Assembly: GCF_018861125.1 (NCBI RefSeq)
Contig: NZ_JAHKQN010000005.1
Coordinates: forward strand, 1-64,000
Reading direction: 5' to 3'
From: Cellulophaga baltica
GTDB taxonomy: Bacteria; Bacteroidota; Bacteroidia; Flavobacteriales; Flavobacteriaceae
Length of the DNA stretch: 64,000 nt
A program made the translations under genes and the position numbers. Below, piece by piece: positions 56,741-64,000 of this stretch (position 1 is its first letter; every line of letters begins with the position of its first letter). Under the pieces are notes generated by a model that searched no databases, was not told the DNA's origin, and saw only the letters and a program-made list of their open reading frames with translations.

Positions 56741-57131
56741 CGCCATAAATATCATAGATGATGATACAATCACTGTGTTCGGAATTAGGAAACTAATTAC
56801 TACCGTTGCTGAGTGCAACGACATAAAAACCTACAACAATGGAAAATTAGCATTAAATAAATTAAGAGACATCATTGCTAATAATGAAACATTACCTGAC
56901 ATTATATTCCTAGATTTGAACATGCCTATTATGGACGGTTGGGAGTTTTTAGAAGAATTTATAGCATTACCGATTGAAAAGATTATAAAAATAAATATAG
57001 TAACCTCTTCAATTAACAAAGAAGATAGAGATAAGTCCGAATTATACAAATGTCGCACTCACCATTGCCTTTCATACAATACAAAACCACTAAATGTTGA
57101 GGAAATGAAAATAATGACAACCCCTTTATAA
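56727..57131 (+). CDS. Single-domain response regulator
   Basis: This 134-residue CheY-like receiver overlaps the kinase gene by 14 bases, so the two are translationally coupled partners. The acidic pair Asp11/Asp12, phosphoacceptor Asp63 in FLDLNMPIMDGWE, Thr93/Ser94 in VTSSI, and Lys120 in NTKPL are all present. There is no output domain. It may relay phosphate or act by protein interaction. The C-terminal tail (MTTPL) is short. A target is not visible. Confidence 0.88.
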   Translation: MRIINAINIIDDDTITVFGIRKLITTVAECNDIKTYNNGKLALNKLRDIIANNETLPDIIFLDLNMPIMDGWEFLEEFIALPIEKIIKINIVTSSINKEDRDKSELYKCRTHHCLSYNTKPLNVEEMKIMTTPL

Positions 57132-57243
57132 TTAAAACCCTTATTTGATTATTTTTGAAGTCCAAACAATTACCAAAATATAATAAGACAGATTAGCTGA
57201 TGGTTTATTCTTAATGCAATCTGCTTAATAAACTTCCGAAAAA

Positions 57244-59007
57244 ATGAAATTTCTATATGCAATTCTCTTCACTTTCTTATTATTTGGTTGTGAATCTCAA
57301 ACTGAAAGTGAAACTTCAATTCTGAAAACTCATTTTGAAAATTCTAACGGTACAGAGACTGCTACATACCAAGAAACAATAGATTTTTACATAAAATTAG
57401 CCAAAGAATATCCTGAAATAAATATTCAAACCATTGGAGATACAGATAGTGGCTTCCCGTTACACCTTGTGACTTACAATTTAGATGGCGACTTTAATTT
57501 TAAAAAAATTCAAGATTCTAAAACTACTATTCTAATTAATAATGGTATTCACCCAGGTGAAAGTGATGGTATTGATGCTACTATGCTATTATTTAGAGAT
57601 TTAGCAACTGAAAAAAATAATTCTCCAGAAAATACTGTTATTGCAACCATACCTATTTATAATATTGGTGGCTCTTTAAACAGAAATTCAACCACCCGAG
57701 CCAACCAAAACGGACCAAAAGAATACGGTTTTAGAGGTAATGCAAACAATTACGACTTAAATCGCGACTTCATAAAATCAGACACTAAAAACTCAAAAAC
57801 TTTTGCTTCAATTTTTCATTTGGTAAAACCCGATATTTTTATTGATAATCACGTAAGTAACGGTGCCGATTACCAATATACACTTACACATTTATTTACA
57901 CAACACAACAAATTAGGTTTTGAATTGGGCAATTATTTGAATACAGAATTAATGCCTAAACTTGAAGAAGATTTAGCAAAAGACAATTGGGATATTACTC
58001 CTTACGTAAATGTTTTTAATAGAGTACCTGAGAGCGGATTTTCTCAATTTATGGATTCTCCAAGATATTCTTCAGGGTATACTACACTATGGAATACATT
58101 AGGTATGATGGTTGAAACTCATATGCTTAAACCTTATAAAACTAGAGTTGAAGGCACCTATGAGTTAATGGTTAAGATGATTTCTATTACTGAAAATGAA
58201 GGCCTAAAAATAAAAGAACTGAGAGAGAAATCACTGGAAGAATTAATGGTTTTAGAGGACTATCATATACAATGGAAAATTGACACTACGCAAACCACTA
58301 CTTTAAACTTTAAAGGTTTTGAAGCTGACACATTAATTAGTGAAGTTACTGGCTTACCAAGACTTAAATATGATAAAAGTAGACCTTTTACAAAACCCGT
58401 CACGTATCAGAATTATTTTAAACCTAAGAAAACTATTAAAATACCAGATGCTTATATCATTAAAAAAAGCAATTACAAAGTAATTAACTTATTGCGTAAA
58501 AATTTCATTGAATTTACTAGCCTTAAAAAAGATACGCTTATAGAAGTAGAATCATATAAAATTAAAGATTACGACACTAAAAAAGGTAGTTATGAAGGTC
58601 ATTATTTACATCAAAACACAACAGTAACGAGTACTGTTAAAAATGTACAATTTAAACAAGGAGATATTTACATCCCTACAAGGCAATCAGGCATTAGATA
58701 TATTCTTGAAACTTTAGAACCTGAAGCGGTAGATTCATTTTTTAACTGGAATTTTTTCGATACTATTTTACAACAAAAAGAAGGCTTTTCTCCATATGTT
58801 TTTGAAGATGTTGCTATTGAAGTATTAAAAGAGAATAGTCTTTTAAGTGATGCTTTTCAGTACAAAAAATTGACAGATGAAAAATTTGCAAATGATTACT
58901 ATGCGCAATTAGAATATATATTTCAACATTCTGAATATTATGAACCAGCACATTTGCAATATCCTGTTTATAGAGTCTTGAAAGATTTTAAATTGGAGGT
59001 AGACTAA
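57244..59007 (+). CDS. M14 family zinc carboxypeptidase-like lipoprotein
   Basis: This 587-residue secreted protein has a lipobox LLFGC at residues about 12-16 and an N-terminal metallocarboxypeptidase domain. Zinc motif His-x-x-Glu is visible in NGIHPGESDGIDA, with the third ligand in FIDNHVSNGADYQYTL. A long C-terminal beta-rich region (about 340-587) follows that I cannot assign. A specific substrate is unknown. It ends by sharing stop-codon bases with the convergent NUDIX gene. Confidence 0.85.
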   Translation: MKFLYAILFTFLLFGCESQTESETSILKTHFENSNGTETATYQETIDFYIKLAKEYPEINIQTIGDTDSGFPLHLVTYNLDGDFNFKKIQDSKTTILINNGIHPGESDGIDATMLLFRDLATEKNNSPENTVIATIPIYNIGGSLNRNSTTRANQNGPKEYGFRGNANNYDLNRDFIKSDTKNSKTFASIFHLVKPDIFIDNHVSNGADYQYTLTHLFTQHNKLGFELGNYLNTELMPKLEEDLAKDNWDITPYVNVFNRVPESGFSQFMDSPRYSSGYTTLWNTLGMMVETHMLKPYKTRVEGTYELMVKMISITENEGLKIKELREKSLEELMVLEDYHIQWKIDTTQTTTLNFKGFEADTLISEVTGLPRLKYDKSRPFTKPVTYQNYFKPKKTIKIPDAYIIKKSNYKVINLLRKNFIEFTSLKKDTLIEVESYKIKDYDTKKGSYEGHYLHQNTTVTSTVKNVQFKQGDIYIPTRQSGIRYILETLEPEAVDSFFNWNFFDTILQQKEGFSPYVFEDVAIEVLKENSLLSDAFQYKKLTDEKFANDYYAQLEYIFQHSEYYEPAHLQYPVYRVLKDFKLEVD

Positions 59008-59591
59008 TCGTCAAACAAAATTTTAATATTAGTGTAAGAGTTTTTTAAAGCTTTGGCAATTTTGTTAGGCCCTTTCCATTTAACTTTTTCAATACCTTCA
59101 TTAATTTGACCAACTAATTCCCCTGTATAAGAAGTTTTCATTGCATACCAATGTACTTCTTTAAGTTTATAAACACCGTTACGTTTAAAAACGTGATAGG
59201 TAGTTTTTAAAAAGTTCTCTATTTTAAGACCTTTTACACCTGTTTCCTCTTCAACCTCTCTAATCGCACAATGTTCGATAGTTTCTCCTTTATCTAACTT
59301 ACCCTTAGGCAGATCCCACTTATCATTTCTATAAATAAAAAGTACTTTACCTTCTTTATTTGTTACAACACCTCCTGCTGCAACTACTAAAGGAATTTTT
59401 TTAGTGAATTTATTTAAAATCTCTTCACCATTCGGGTGATAAATGTAGGCAACACCCTTTTTATTCGCAGAAAGTAAAACTATTGCATCATTAATTGATT
59501 TTTCATTCAATGAAAAATATTTATTATTAGCAATATCCGACAGTTTATTTGTTAAAATCAACTGAGCCTCATTCACAAAAACTTTATACAT
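59004..59591 (-). CDS. NUDIX hydrolase
   Basis: This NUDIX-fold pyrophosphatase is 195 residues from the ATG at 59591. The NUDIX box is complete: GKLDKGETIEHCAIREVEEE followed by TGV, matching Gx5Ex7REUxEExGU. An N-terminal region starting MYKVFVNEAQLILTN precedes it. The frame is open to a GTG at 59618 and an ATG at 59597. I prefer the ATG at 59591 or 59597 because homologues begin there and the divergent pyrE starts at 59599. The substrate (a nucleotide sugar, dinucleotide or oxidised nucleotide) cannot be deduced. Confidence 0.87.
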   Translation of the reverse strand: MYKVFVNEAQLILTNKLSDIANNKYFSLNEKSINDAIVLLSANKKGVAYIYHPNGEEILNKFTKKIPLVVAAGGVVTNKEGKVLFIYRNDKWDLPKGKLDKGETIEHCAIREVEEETGVKGLKIENFLKTTYHVFKRNGVYKLKEVHWYAMKTSYTGELVGQINEGIEKVKWKGPNKIAKALKNSYTNIKILFDD

Positions 59592-59594
59592 TTG
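59587..59594 (+). promoter_or_regulatory. pyrE promoter element
   Basis: TACATTTG fits TAnnTTTG and ends 4 bases before the pyrE ATG at 59599, so the pyrE mRNA may be leaderless. It overlaps the first codon of the divergent NUDIX gene. Confidence 0.55.
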
Positions 59595-59598
59595 CATT

Positions 59599-60240
59599 AT
59601 GGTTTTAAACAAAGACACCGCTAAAAAAACAGCAGAACTTCTATTGCAAATTAATGCAATAAAGTTGAATCCTGAAAATCCTTTTTCATGGGCATCAGGT
59701 TGGAAATCTCCAATATATTGTGATAATCGAATAATTTTATCGTATCCACCAATTAGAAACTATGTTCGTGAAGAAATAGCGAAGCAAGTTGAAGAGCTTT
59801 ATGGCAAACCAGACGTTATTGCAGGCGTCGCTACTGGAGCAATTGGTATTGGTATGTTAGTTGCAGATTATTTAGGCTTGCCTTTTATCTACGTTCGTCC
59901 AGAAGCAAAATCTCATGGAAGACAAAATCAAATTGAAGGAACTTTAGAGGATGGCCAAACCGTAGTTGTTATTGAAGATTTAATAAGTACAGGAAAAAGT
60001 AGTCTTAATGCTGTAAAAGCATTAGAAGCTTCTGGTGCAAAAATTAAAGGCATGGTAGCTATTTTTACTTATGGTTTTGATGTTGCTACAGAAAACTTTA
60101 AAGAAAATAACATTGAGCTTCATACATTAAGTGATTATGAAAACTTAGTGGAGCGAGCTTCTGAAACAAACTATATTAAAGAAGAACAATTTAAAACATT
60201 GTTAGAATGGAAAAAAAATCCATCACAATGGAAACAATAA
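59599..60240 (+). CDS. pyrE: Orotate phosphoribosyltransferase
   Basis: This 213-residue pyrimidine biosynthesis enzyme transfers phosphoribosyl from PRPP to orotate. The PRPP-binding loop VVVIEDLISTGKSSLNAV and the dimer-loop RPEAKSHGRQNQIEG are present, as is ASGWKSPIYCDNR at the start. It reads divergently from the NUDIX gene with only 7 bases between the start codons. The SRPBCC gene follows after 10 bases. Confidence 0.96.
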   Translation: MVLNKDTAKKTAELLLQINAIKLNPENPFSWASGWKSPIYCDNRIILSYPPIRNYVREEIAKQVEELYGKPDVIAGVATGAIGIGMLVADYLGLPFIYVRPEAKSHGRQNQIEGTLEDGQTVVVIEDLISTGKSSLNAVKALEASGAKIKGMVAIFTYGFDVATENFKENNIELHTLSDYENLVERASETNYIKEEQFKTLLEWKKNPSQWKQ

Positions 60241-60250
60241 TACTTATGTT

Positions 60251-60643
60251 ATGCATATAGAAACTCCTAAAAAAACAATACAAAAAAGCAGTAAAGAGGT
60301 TTACGACTTTTTATTAGACATTAAAAATTTTGAACACCTAATGCCTGAAAACATTAGTAAATTTGAAGTTTTAAATGAAGAGCGATTCCTTTTTGCTTTA
60401 AAAGGGATGCCAGAAATAGTCTTACAATTAAAAGAATCAACACCAACAAGTAAAGTTGTTTTAGGTGCTGCAAGCGACAAACTACCATTTACACTTACTG
60501 CCAATATTGATGAAATTAGTGCAAATGAATCTGAAGTTGTTTTAAATTTTGAAGGTGAATTTAATGCAATGATGGCAATGATGATTAAAAGTCCTATCAC
60601 AAATTTTATGGGTACTTTATCTGATAATTTAGCAAAAGTTTAA
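60251..60643 (+). CDS. SRPBCC (START-like) family protein
   Basis: This 130-residue hydrophobic-cavity protein shows VYDFLLDIKNFEHLMPENI near the start and LNFEGEFNAMMAMMIKSPI near the end. This matches the polyketide-cyclase/SRPBCC fold. The ligand is unknown. In Flavobacteriia it commonly follows pyrE, as here with a 10-base gap, suggesting cotranscription. Confidence 0.8.
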   Translation: MHIETPKKTIQKSSKEVYDFLLDIKNFEHLMPENISKFEVLNEERFLFALKGMPEIVLQLKESTPTSKVVLGAASDKLPFTLTANIDEISANESEVVLNFEGEFNAMMAMMIKSPITNFMGTLSDNLAKV

Positions 60644-60666
60644 ACCTTACTAACAAAATAGATTTC

Positions 60667-60701
60667 AAAGTTTCTGATTTTAAAAGATCAGAAACTTTTT
60701 T
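60667..60701. terminator. Bidirectional terminator between pyrE operon and birA
   Basis: A 12-bp stem AAAGTTTCTGAT/ATCAGAAACTTT with an 8-nt loop is followed by T residues on both strands. It ends at the birA stop codon. Confidence 0.85.
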
Positions 60702-61431
60702 AGTATAATAACTTTACTTCTTTTAACCCAAACTCTATTATAATTTCGTCTTCAATTTCAACTAACAATTTACCTTCTTTTGATATTCCTCTTATAATAC
60801 CAGTAAACATTTGTTCATTTTCTGATTTAAAAGTTGATGGCTTATCCTTTCTAAACAACGTTTTTAAATATAACTCTTTTAATTCTTCTACTTTATTTTC
60901 TGATAGTTTCAAAAAACTCTTTTTAAGATTCTTAACCAAATTCAATAAAACTTCATCTAAATCAAACTGCTTCCCAGTAAGCAATTTTAAAGACGATACA
61001 TAAGGTAAATTATTAAAAGATAATTGATTTACATTTAAACCAATACCTATAATGCTAGATTGAATTTTTTTTCCAGAAAGTATATTTTCTATTAATACGC
61101 CACATATTTTATTATTTCCTGACAAAATGTCGTTAGGCCATTTAACCTTTAAATCAGGTATTTGCATGCTATTTAATGTATCATAAACAGCTAATGAAAC
61201 ACAAATGTTTAATAAAAATTGATCTTCTATATTAAAATTTGTTATTTTCTTCAACGTACTGAAAGTAAGATTTTTACCTTCTTCGGAAACCCAAGTAGTA
61301 CCCATTTGACCACGTCCTTGAATCTGATTTTCAGCTACAACCACAGTAAAATCTGTAAGCTTACGCTCTAACATCATACTTTTCAAGTAACTGTTTGTTG
61401 AGTCTATGGCACTAAGTTTGATTATTTGCAT
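60700..61431 (-). CDS. birA: Biotin--[acetyl-CoA carboxylase] ligase
   Basis: This 243-residue biotin protein ligase has DSTNSYLKSMMLERKLTDF at the start, the biotin-binding GRGQMGTTWVSEEGKNLTFS, KWPNDIL and the C-terminal domain GIIRGISKEGKLLVEIEDE. There is no N-terminal DNA-binding domain, so it is an enzyme only and not a BioB-type repressor. It can activate the pyruvate carboxylase found in the same window and acetyl-CoA carboxylase elsewhere. Confidence 0.94.
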   Translation of the reverse strand: MQIIKLSAIDSTNSYLKSMMLERKLTDFTVVVAENQIQGRGQMGTTWVSEEGKNLTFSTLKKITNFNIEDQFLLNICVSLAVYDTLNSMQIPDLKVKWPNDILSGNNKICGVLIENILSGKKIQSSIIGIGLNVNQLSFNNLPYVSSLKLLTGKQFDLDEVLLNLVKNLKKSFLKLSENKVEELKELYLKTLFRKDKPSTFKSENEQMFTGIIRGISKEGKLLVEIEDEIIIEFGLKEVKLLY

Positions 61432-61498
61432 ATGTTAACTATTCTGTAAAACTTAAATCTTATTACACAAAACAATAGTTAAAAAAACAAAAAAATAA

Positions 61499-61506
61499 TA
61501 ACTTTG
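61499..61506 (+). promoter_or_regulatory. Promoter of rsfS-ftsH
   Basis: TAACTTTG fits TAnnTTTG, 19 bases before the rsfS ATG at 61526. No good -33 element is visible. Confidence 0.55.
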
Positions 61507-61525
61507 TGCAAATTAAATTTTTTGA

Positions 61526-61897
61526 ATGCAAAAAAAGCAAACTAGCGTAGATGAACTCATAAGTTTTATTCTAGAAGGAATAGAAGAAGTTAAAGGGAAT
61601 AATATTAATTTACTTGACCTAAGAGAAATTGAAAATACAGTTTGCGACTATTTCATTATCTGTAACGGTACTTCAAACACACATGTAAATGCAATTGTTG
61701 GTTCAATCCAAAAAACAGTTAGCAAAAACATTCAAGACAAACCTTGGCATGTAGAGGGTTCAGATAACTCTGAATGGATTTTGATGGATTATGTTAACGT
61801 TGTTGTTCATGTTTTTCAAAAACAAGTTAGAGAGTTTTACGACATTGAAGGACTGTGGGGTGACGCAAAAGTTACTGTAATTGAAAATAGTTTATAA
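61526..61897 (+). CDS. rsfS: Ribosome silencing factor RsfS
   Basis: This 123-residue protein binds uL14 and blocks joining of ribosomal subunits under nutrient limitation. The conserved segments are IENTVCDYFIICNGTSNTHV, the core WHVEGSDNSEWILMDYVNVV and VHVFQKQVREFYDIEGLWGD. It precedes ftsH by 16 bases, a conserved pairing in Flavobacteriia. Confidence 0.95.
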   Translation: MQKKQTSVDELISFILEGIEEVKGNNINLLDLREIENTVCDYFIICNGTSNTHVNAIVGSIQKTVSKNIQDKPWHVEGSDNSEWILMDYVNVVVHVFQKQVREFYDIEGLWGDAKVTVIENSL

Positions 61898-61913
61898 TTA
61901 GAAAAAAACAAGA

Positions 61914-63908
61914 ATGGCAAAAGAGAATAATTCAGGTCAAAAGAAACCTAAGTTTAATACTTGGTGGATTTATGGTATTATAGCAGTACTAATAATCGGT
62001 TTTCAATTACTAAACAGTGCAAATATTGCAAGTGTAAATAAAACCACAACATCTGATCTACAAGATTACTTAAGAAACGGTGATGTTTCTAAAGTATTAA
62101 TTGTTACAAATACGAGGCAAGCTAAAGTTTTTTTAACAAAAGAAGCATTAGCTAAAGATGATCATAAAGATGTTTCAGCAAAACCGTTTGGTTTAACAAC
62201 TGCTGAATCACCACAATATGTTTTAGATTATGGTGATCCTCAAAATTTTGAAAATGATATTAAAAATACAATCGCTGAAAATAATTTAGACACTGTTGTT
62301 GATTATACAACTGAGTCTAACATCTTCGGAGATATTTTATTAAGCGTTTTACCATTTGTTTTAATTATTGGTATTTGGATATACTTAATGAGAAGAATGT
62401 CTGGCGGTGGTGGCGCTGGTGGTGGAGGTCAAATCTTCAACATCGGAAAATCTAAAGCTAAATTATTTGATGAAAAAACAGACACTAGAACTTCTTTTAA
62501 AGATGTTGCCGGTTTAGAAGGTGCAAAAGAAGAGGTTGAAGAAATAGTTGAGTTTTTAAGAAACCCAGAAAAATATACATCATTAGGTGGTAAAATACCT
62601 AAAGGAGCTTTACTAGTAGGACCCCCTGGTACTGGTAAAACATTATTAGCTAAAGCCGTTGCTGGTGAAGCTAAAGTTCCTTTCTTTTCTCTTTCAGGTT
62701 CTGATTTTGTTGAAATGTTTGTTGGTGTTGGTGCATCAAGAGTTCGTGACCTATTTAAGCAAGCGAAAGATAAATCTCCTGCCATTATATTTATTGATGA
62801 AATTGATGCTATTGGTAGAGCTAGAGGTAAAAACAACATGACAGGTTCTAATGATGAACGTGAAAACACATTAAACCAATTATTAACAGAAATGGATGGT
62901 TTTGGCACAAATACTAATGTAATTGTATTAGCTGCAACCAACAGAGCTGATGTATTGGATAAAGCCTTAATGAGAGCTGGTCGTTTTGATAGACAGATTT
63001 ATGTTGACTTACCAGATATTAGAGAACGAAAAGAAATTTTTGAAGTTCATTTAAAGCCTATTAAGACTTCTGAAACTTTAGATTTAGATTTCTTAGCAAA
63101 ACAAACTCCAGGTTTCTCTGGCGCTGATATTGCAAACGTTTGTAATGAAGCTGCACTTATTGCTGCTCGTAAAGAGAAAAAAGCTGTTTCTAAACAAGAT
63201 TTCCTAGATGCTGTTGATAGAATAGTTGGTGGTCTTGAAAAGAAAAATAAAATTATCACTAAAGGTGAAAAAGAAACAATTGCATTCCACGAAGCTGGTC
63301 ATGCAACTGTTAGTTGGATGCTAGAACATGCCGCTCCTTTAGTTAAAGTTACTATTGTACCAAGAGGTCAATCATTAGGTGCCGCATGGTATTTACCTGA
63401 AGAAAGATTAATTGTTCGTCCTGATCAAATGAAAGACGAGATGTGTGCAACATTAGGTGGTAGAGCCGCTGAAAAAGTAATTTTTAATAAAATTTCTACA
63501 GGTGCATTAAGTGATTTAGAAAAGGTAACTAAGCAAGCAAAAGCGATGGTAACCATTTACGGACTCAATGATAAAATAGGAAACATTACTTATTACGATT
63601 CTTCAGGTCAAGATTCATACGGTTTCTCTAAGCCTTATAGCGAAGAAACTGCTCAAACAATTGACAAAGAAATTTCTATATTAATTGAAGAACAATACCA
63701 ACGTGCTATTGAACTTCTTGAAAATAACAAAGATAAACTTACAACATTAGCTGAAAGACTATTAGAGAAAGAGGTTATTTTTAAAGATGATTTAGAAAAG
63801 ATATTTGGCAAAAGAATGTTTGATAAAGATCTTGCTGAAGAAGCTAAATTATTAGAAGAAAAAAATATTTCTTCTACTGATGCAACATCAGGTTCTGAGA
63901 ATATTTAA
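61914..63908 (+). CDS. ftsH: ATP-dependent zinc metalloprotease FtsH
   Basis: This 664-residue membrane protease degrades misfolded membrane proteins and regulatory substrates. There is one transmembrane helix at about 17-33 and a second at about 145-160. The AAA module has Walker A GPPGTGKT near 236 and Walker B IIFIDEIDAIG. The SRH (second region of homology) motifs and the zinc site HEAGH at residues 459-463 are present. The central glycine-rich linker is expanded (GGGGAGGGG). It is cotranscribed with rsfS and followed by a strong terminator. Confidence 0.97.
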   Translation: MAKENNSGQKKPKFNTWWIYGIIAVLIIGFQLLNSANIASVNKTTTSDLQDYLRNGDVSKVLIVTNTRQAKVFLTKEALAKDDHKDVSAKPFGLTTAESPQYVLDYGDPQNFENDIKNTIAENNLDTVVDYTTESNIFGDILLSVLPFVLIIGIWIYLMRRMSGGGGAGGGGQIFNIGKSKAKLFDEKTDTRTSFKDVAGLEGAKEEVEEIVEFLRNPEKYTSLGGKIPKGALLVGPPGTGKTLLAKAVAGEAKVPFFSLSGSDFVEMFVGVGASRVRDLFKQAKDKSPAIIFIDEIDAIGRARGKNNMTGSNDERENTLNQLLTEMDGFGTNTNVIVLAATNRADVLDKALMRAGRFDRQIYVDLPDIRERKEIFEVHLKPIKTSETLDLDFLAKQTPGFSGADIANVCNEAALIAARKEKKAVSKQDFLDAVDRIVGGLEKKNKIITKGEKETIAFHEAGHATVSWMLEHAAPLVKVTIVPRGQSLGAAWYLPEERLIVRPDQMKDEMCATLGGRAAEKVIFNKISTGALSDLEKVTKQAKAMVTIYGLNDKIGNITYYDSSGQDSYGFSKPYSEETAQTIDKEISILIEEQYQRAIELLENNKDKLTTLAERLLEKEVIFKDDLEKIFGKRMFDKDLAEEAKLLEEKNISSTDATSGSENI

Positions 63909-63925
63909 TAATTACAATAATTCAT

Positions 63926-63970
63926 ATTACGCTTTCGTTTATTTTAAATGAAAGCGTAATTTTAGTTTAA
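63926..63970 (+). terminator. Terminator after ftsH
   Basis: A 16-bp stem (ATTACGCTTTCGTTTA against TAAATGAAAGCGTAAT, one G-U pair) with a 3-nt loop is followed by TTTTAGTTT. It lies 17 bases past the ftsH stop. Confidence 0.85.
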
Positions 63971-63977
63971 AAAATAA

Positions 63978-64000
63978 ATGGGTCTATTCAGCAAACTCTT
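63978..64000 (+). CDS. Partial gene at the window edge (first residues only)
   Basis: Only MGLFSKL is visible before the window ends. In Flavobacteriia a LUD/LutC-like domain protein often follows ftsH and starts similarly. That identity is a guess from neighbourhood and cannot be supported by seven residues. Confidence 0.3.

Overview
This window is a piece of a chromosome from a low-GC member of the Flavobacteriaceae (Bacteroidota). The evidence is a type IX secretion (T9SS) cargo module with a gliding-motility-type C-terminal sorting domain, Bacteroidota-style promoters (TTTG - about 19 nt - TAnnTTTG), almost no Shine-Dalgarno sequences except before rpsU, bTHX and DUF3467 genes, and the gene neighbourhoods listed below. 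I see no rRNA, IS element, prophage or CRISPR array. Most of the window is core chromosome.

Layout. 1-7405 (minus): the 5' part of a surface protein gene, then a three-gene T9SS module (1249-aa Asp-rich thrombospondin-type-3 repeat protein, PorP/SprF-like barrel, OmpA/PD40 protein). 7804-9393 (plus): prfC. 23157-9535 (minus): one long translation/transcription block: tRNA-Thr(TGT), tRNA-Tyr, tRNA-Gly, tRNA-Thr(GGT), tuf, tRNA-Trp, secE, nusG, rplKAJL, rpoBC, DUF3467. 23177-31649 (minus): hpf, a Xer recombinase, rpsU, an acyl-CoA dehydrogenase, a helix-hairpin-helix protein, an alanine/sodium symporter, a K+ channel, PspC, DUF2851 and a rhodanese. 31888-32955 (plus): marR and yceI. 33035-39690 (plus): a complete trpEGDCFBA operon preceded by a 16-residue leader peptide with three consecutive Trp codons and a classical-looking attenuator. 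39811-43308 (plus): M20 peptidase, a 47-codon small gene, a DM13 lipoprotein and an outer-membrane barrel. 43315-53113 (mostly minus): a UDG-fold protein, PEP carboxylase, pyruvate carboxylase, bTHX (plus), yaaA, a RluD-type pseudouridine synthase and a PASTA protein. 53264-64000 (mixed): ddl, coaD, a PAS histidine kinase with response regulator, an M14 peptidase, a NUDIX protein, pyrE, an SRPBCC protein, birA, rsfS, ftsH and the first codons of one more gene.

How the genes work together. The rplKAJL-rpoBC block, tuf, hpf, rpsU, bTHX, rsfS, prfC and the pseudouridine synthase all act on the ribosome or on RNA polymerase. Pyruvate carboxylase and PEP carboxylase both make oxaloacetate, and birA can biotinylate the former. 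The trp operon contains all seven activities from chorismate to tryptophan.

The most interesting signals are regulatory. They are the trp attenuator with a nearly leaderless Trp-Trp-Trp leader peptide, an rpsU transcript with a strong Shine-Dalgarno in a lineage that mostly ignores it, a terminator whose 5' arm overlaps the start site of the tRNA-tuf operon, a hairpin between rplL and rpoB, and a terminator-like hairpin inside the start of the helix-hairpin-helix gene. I did not find a clearly new defence, mobile or biosynthetic system.
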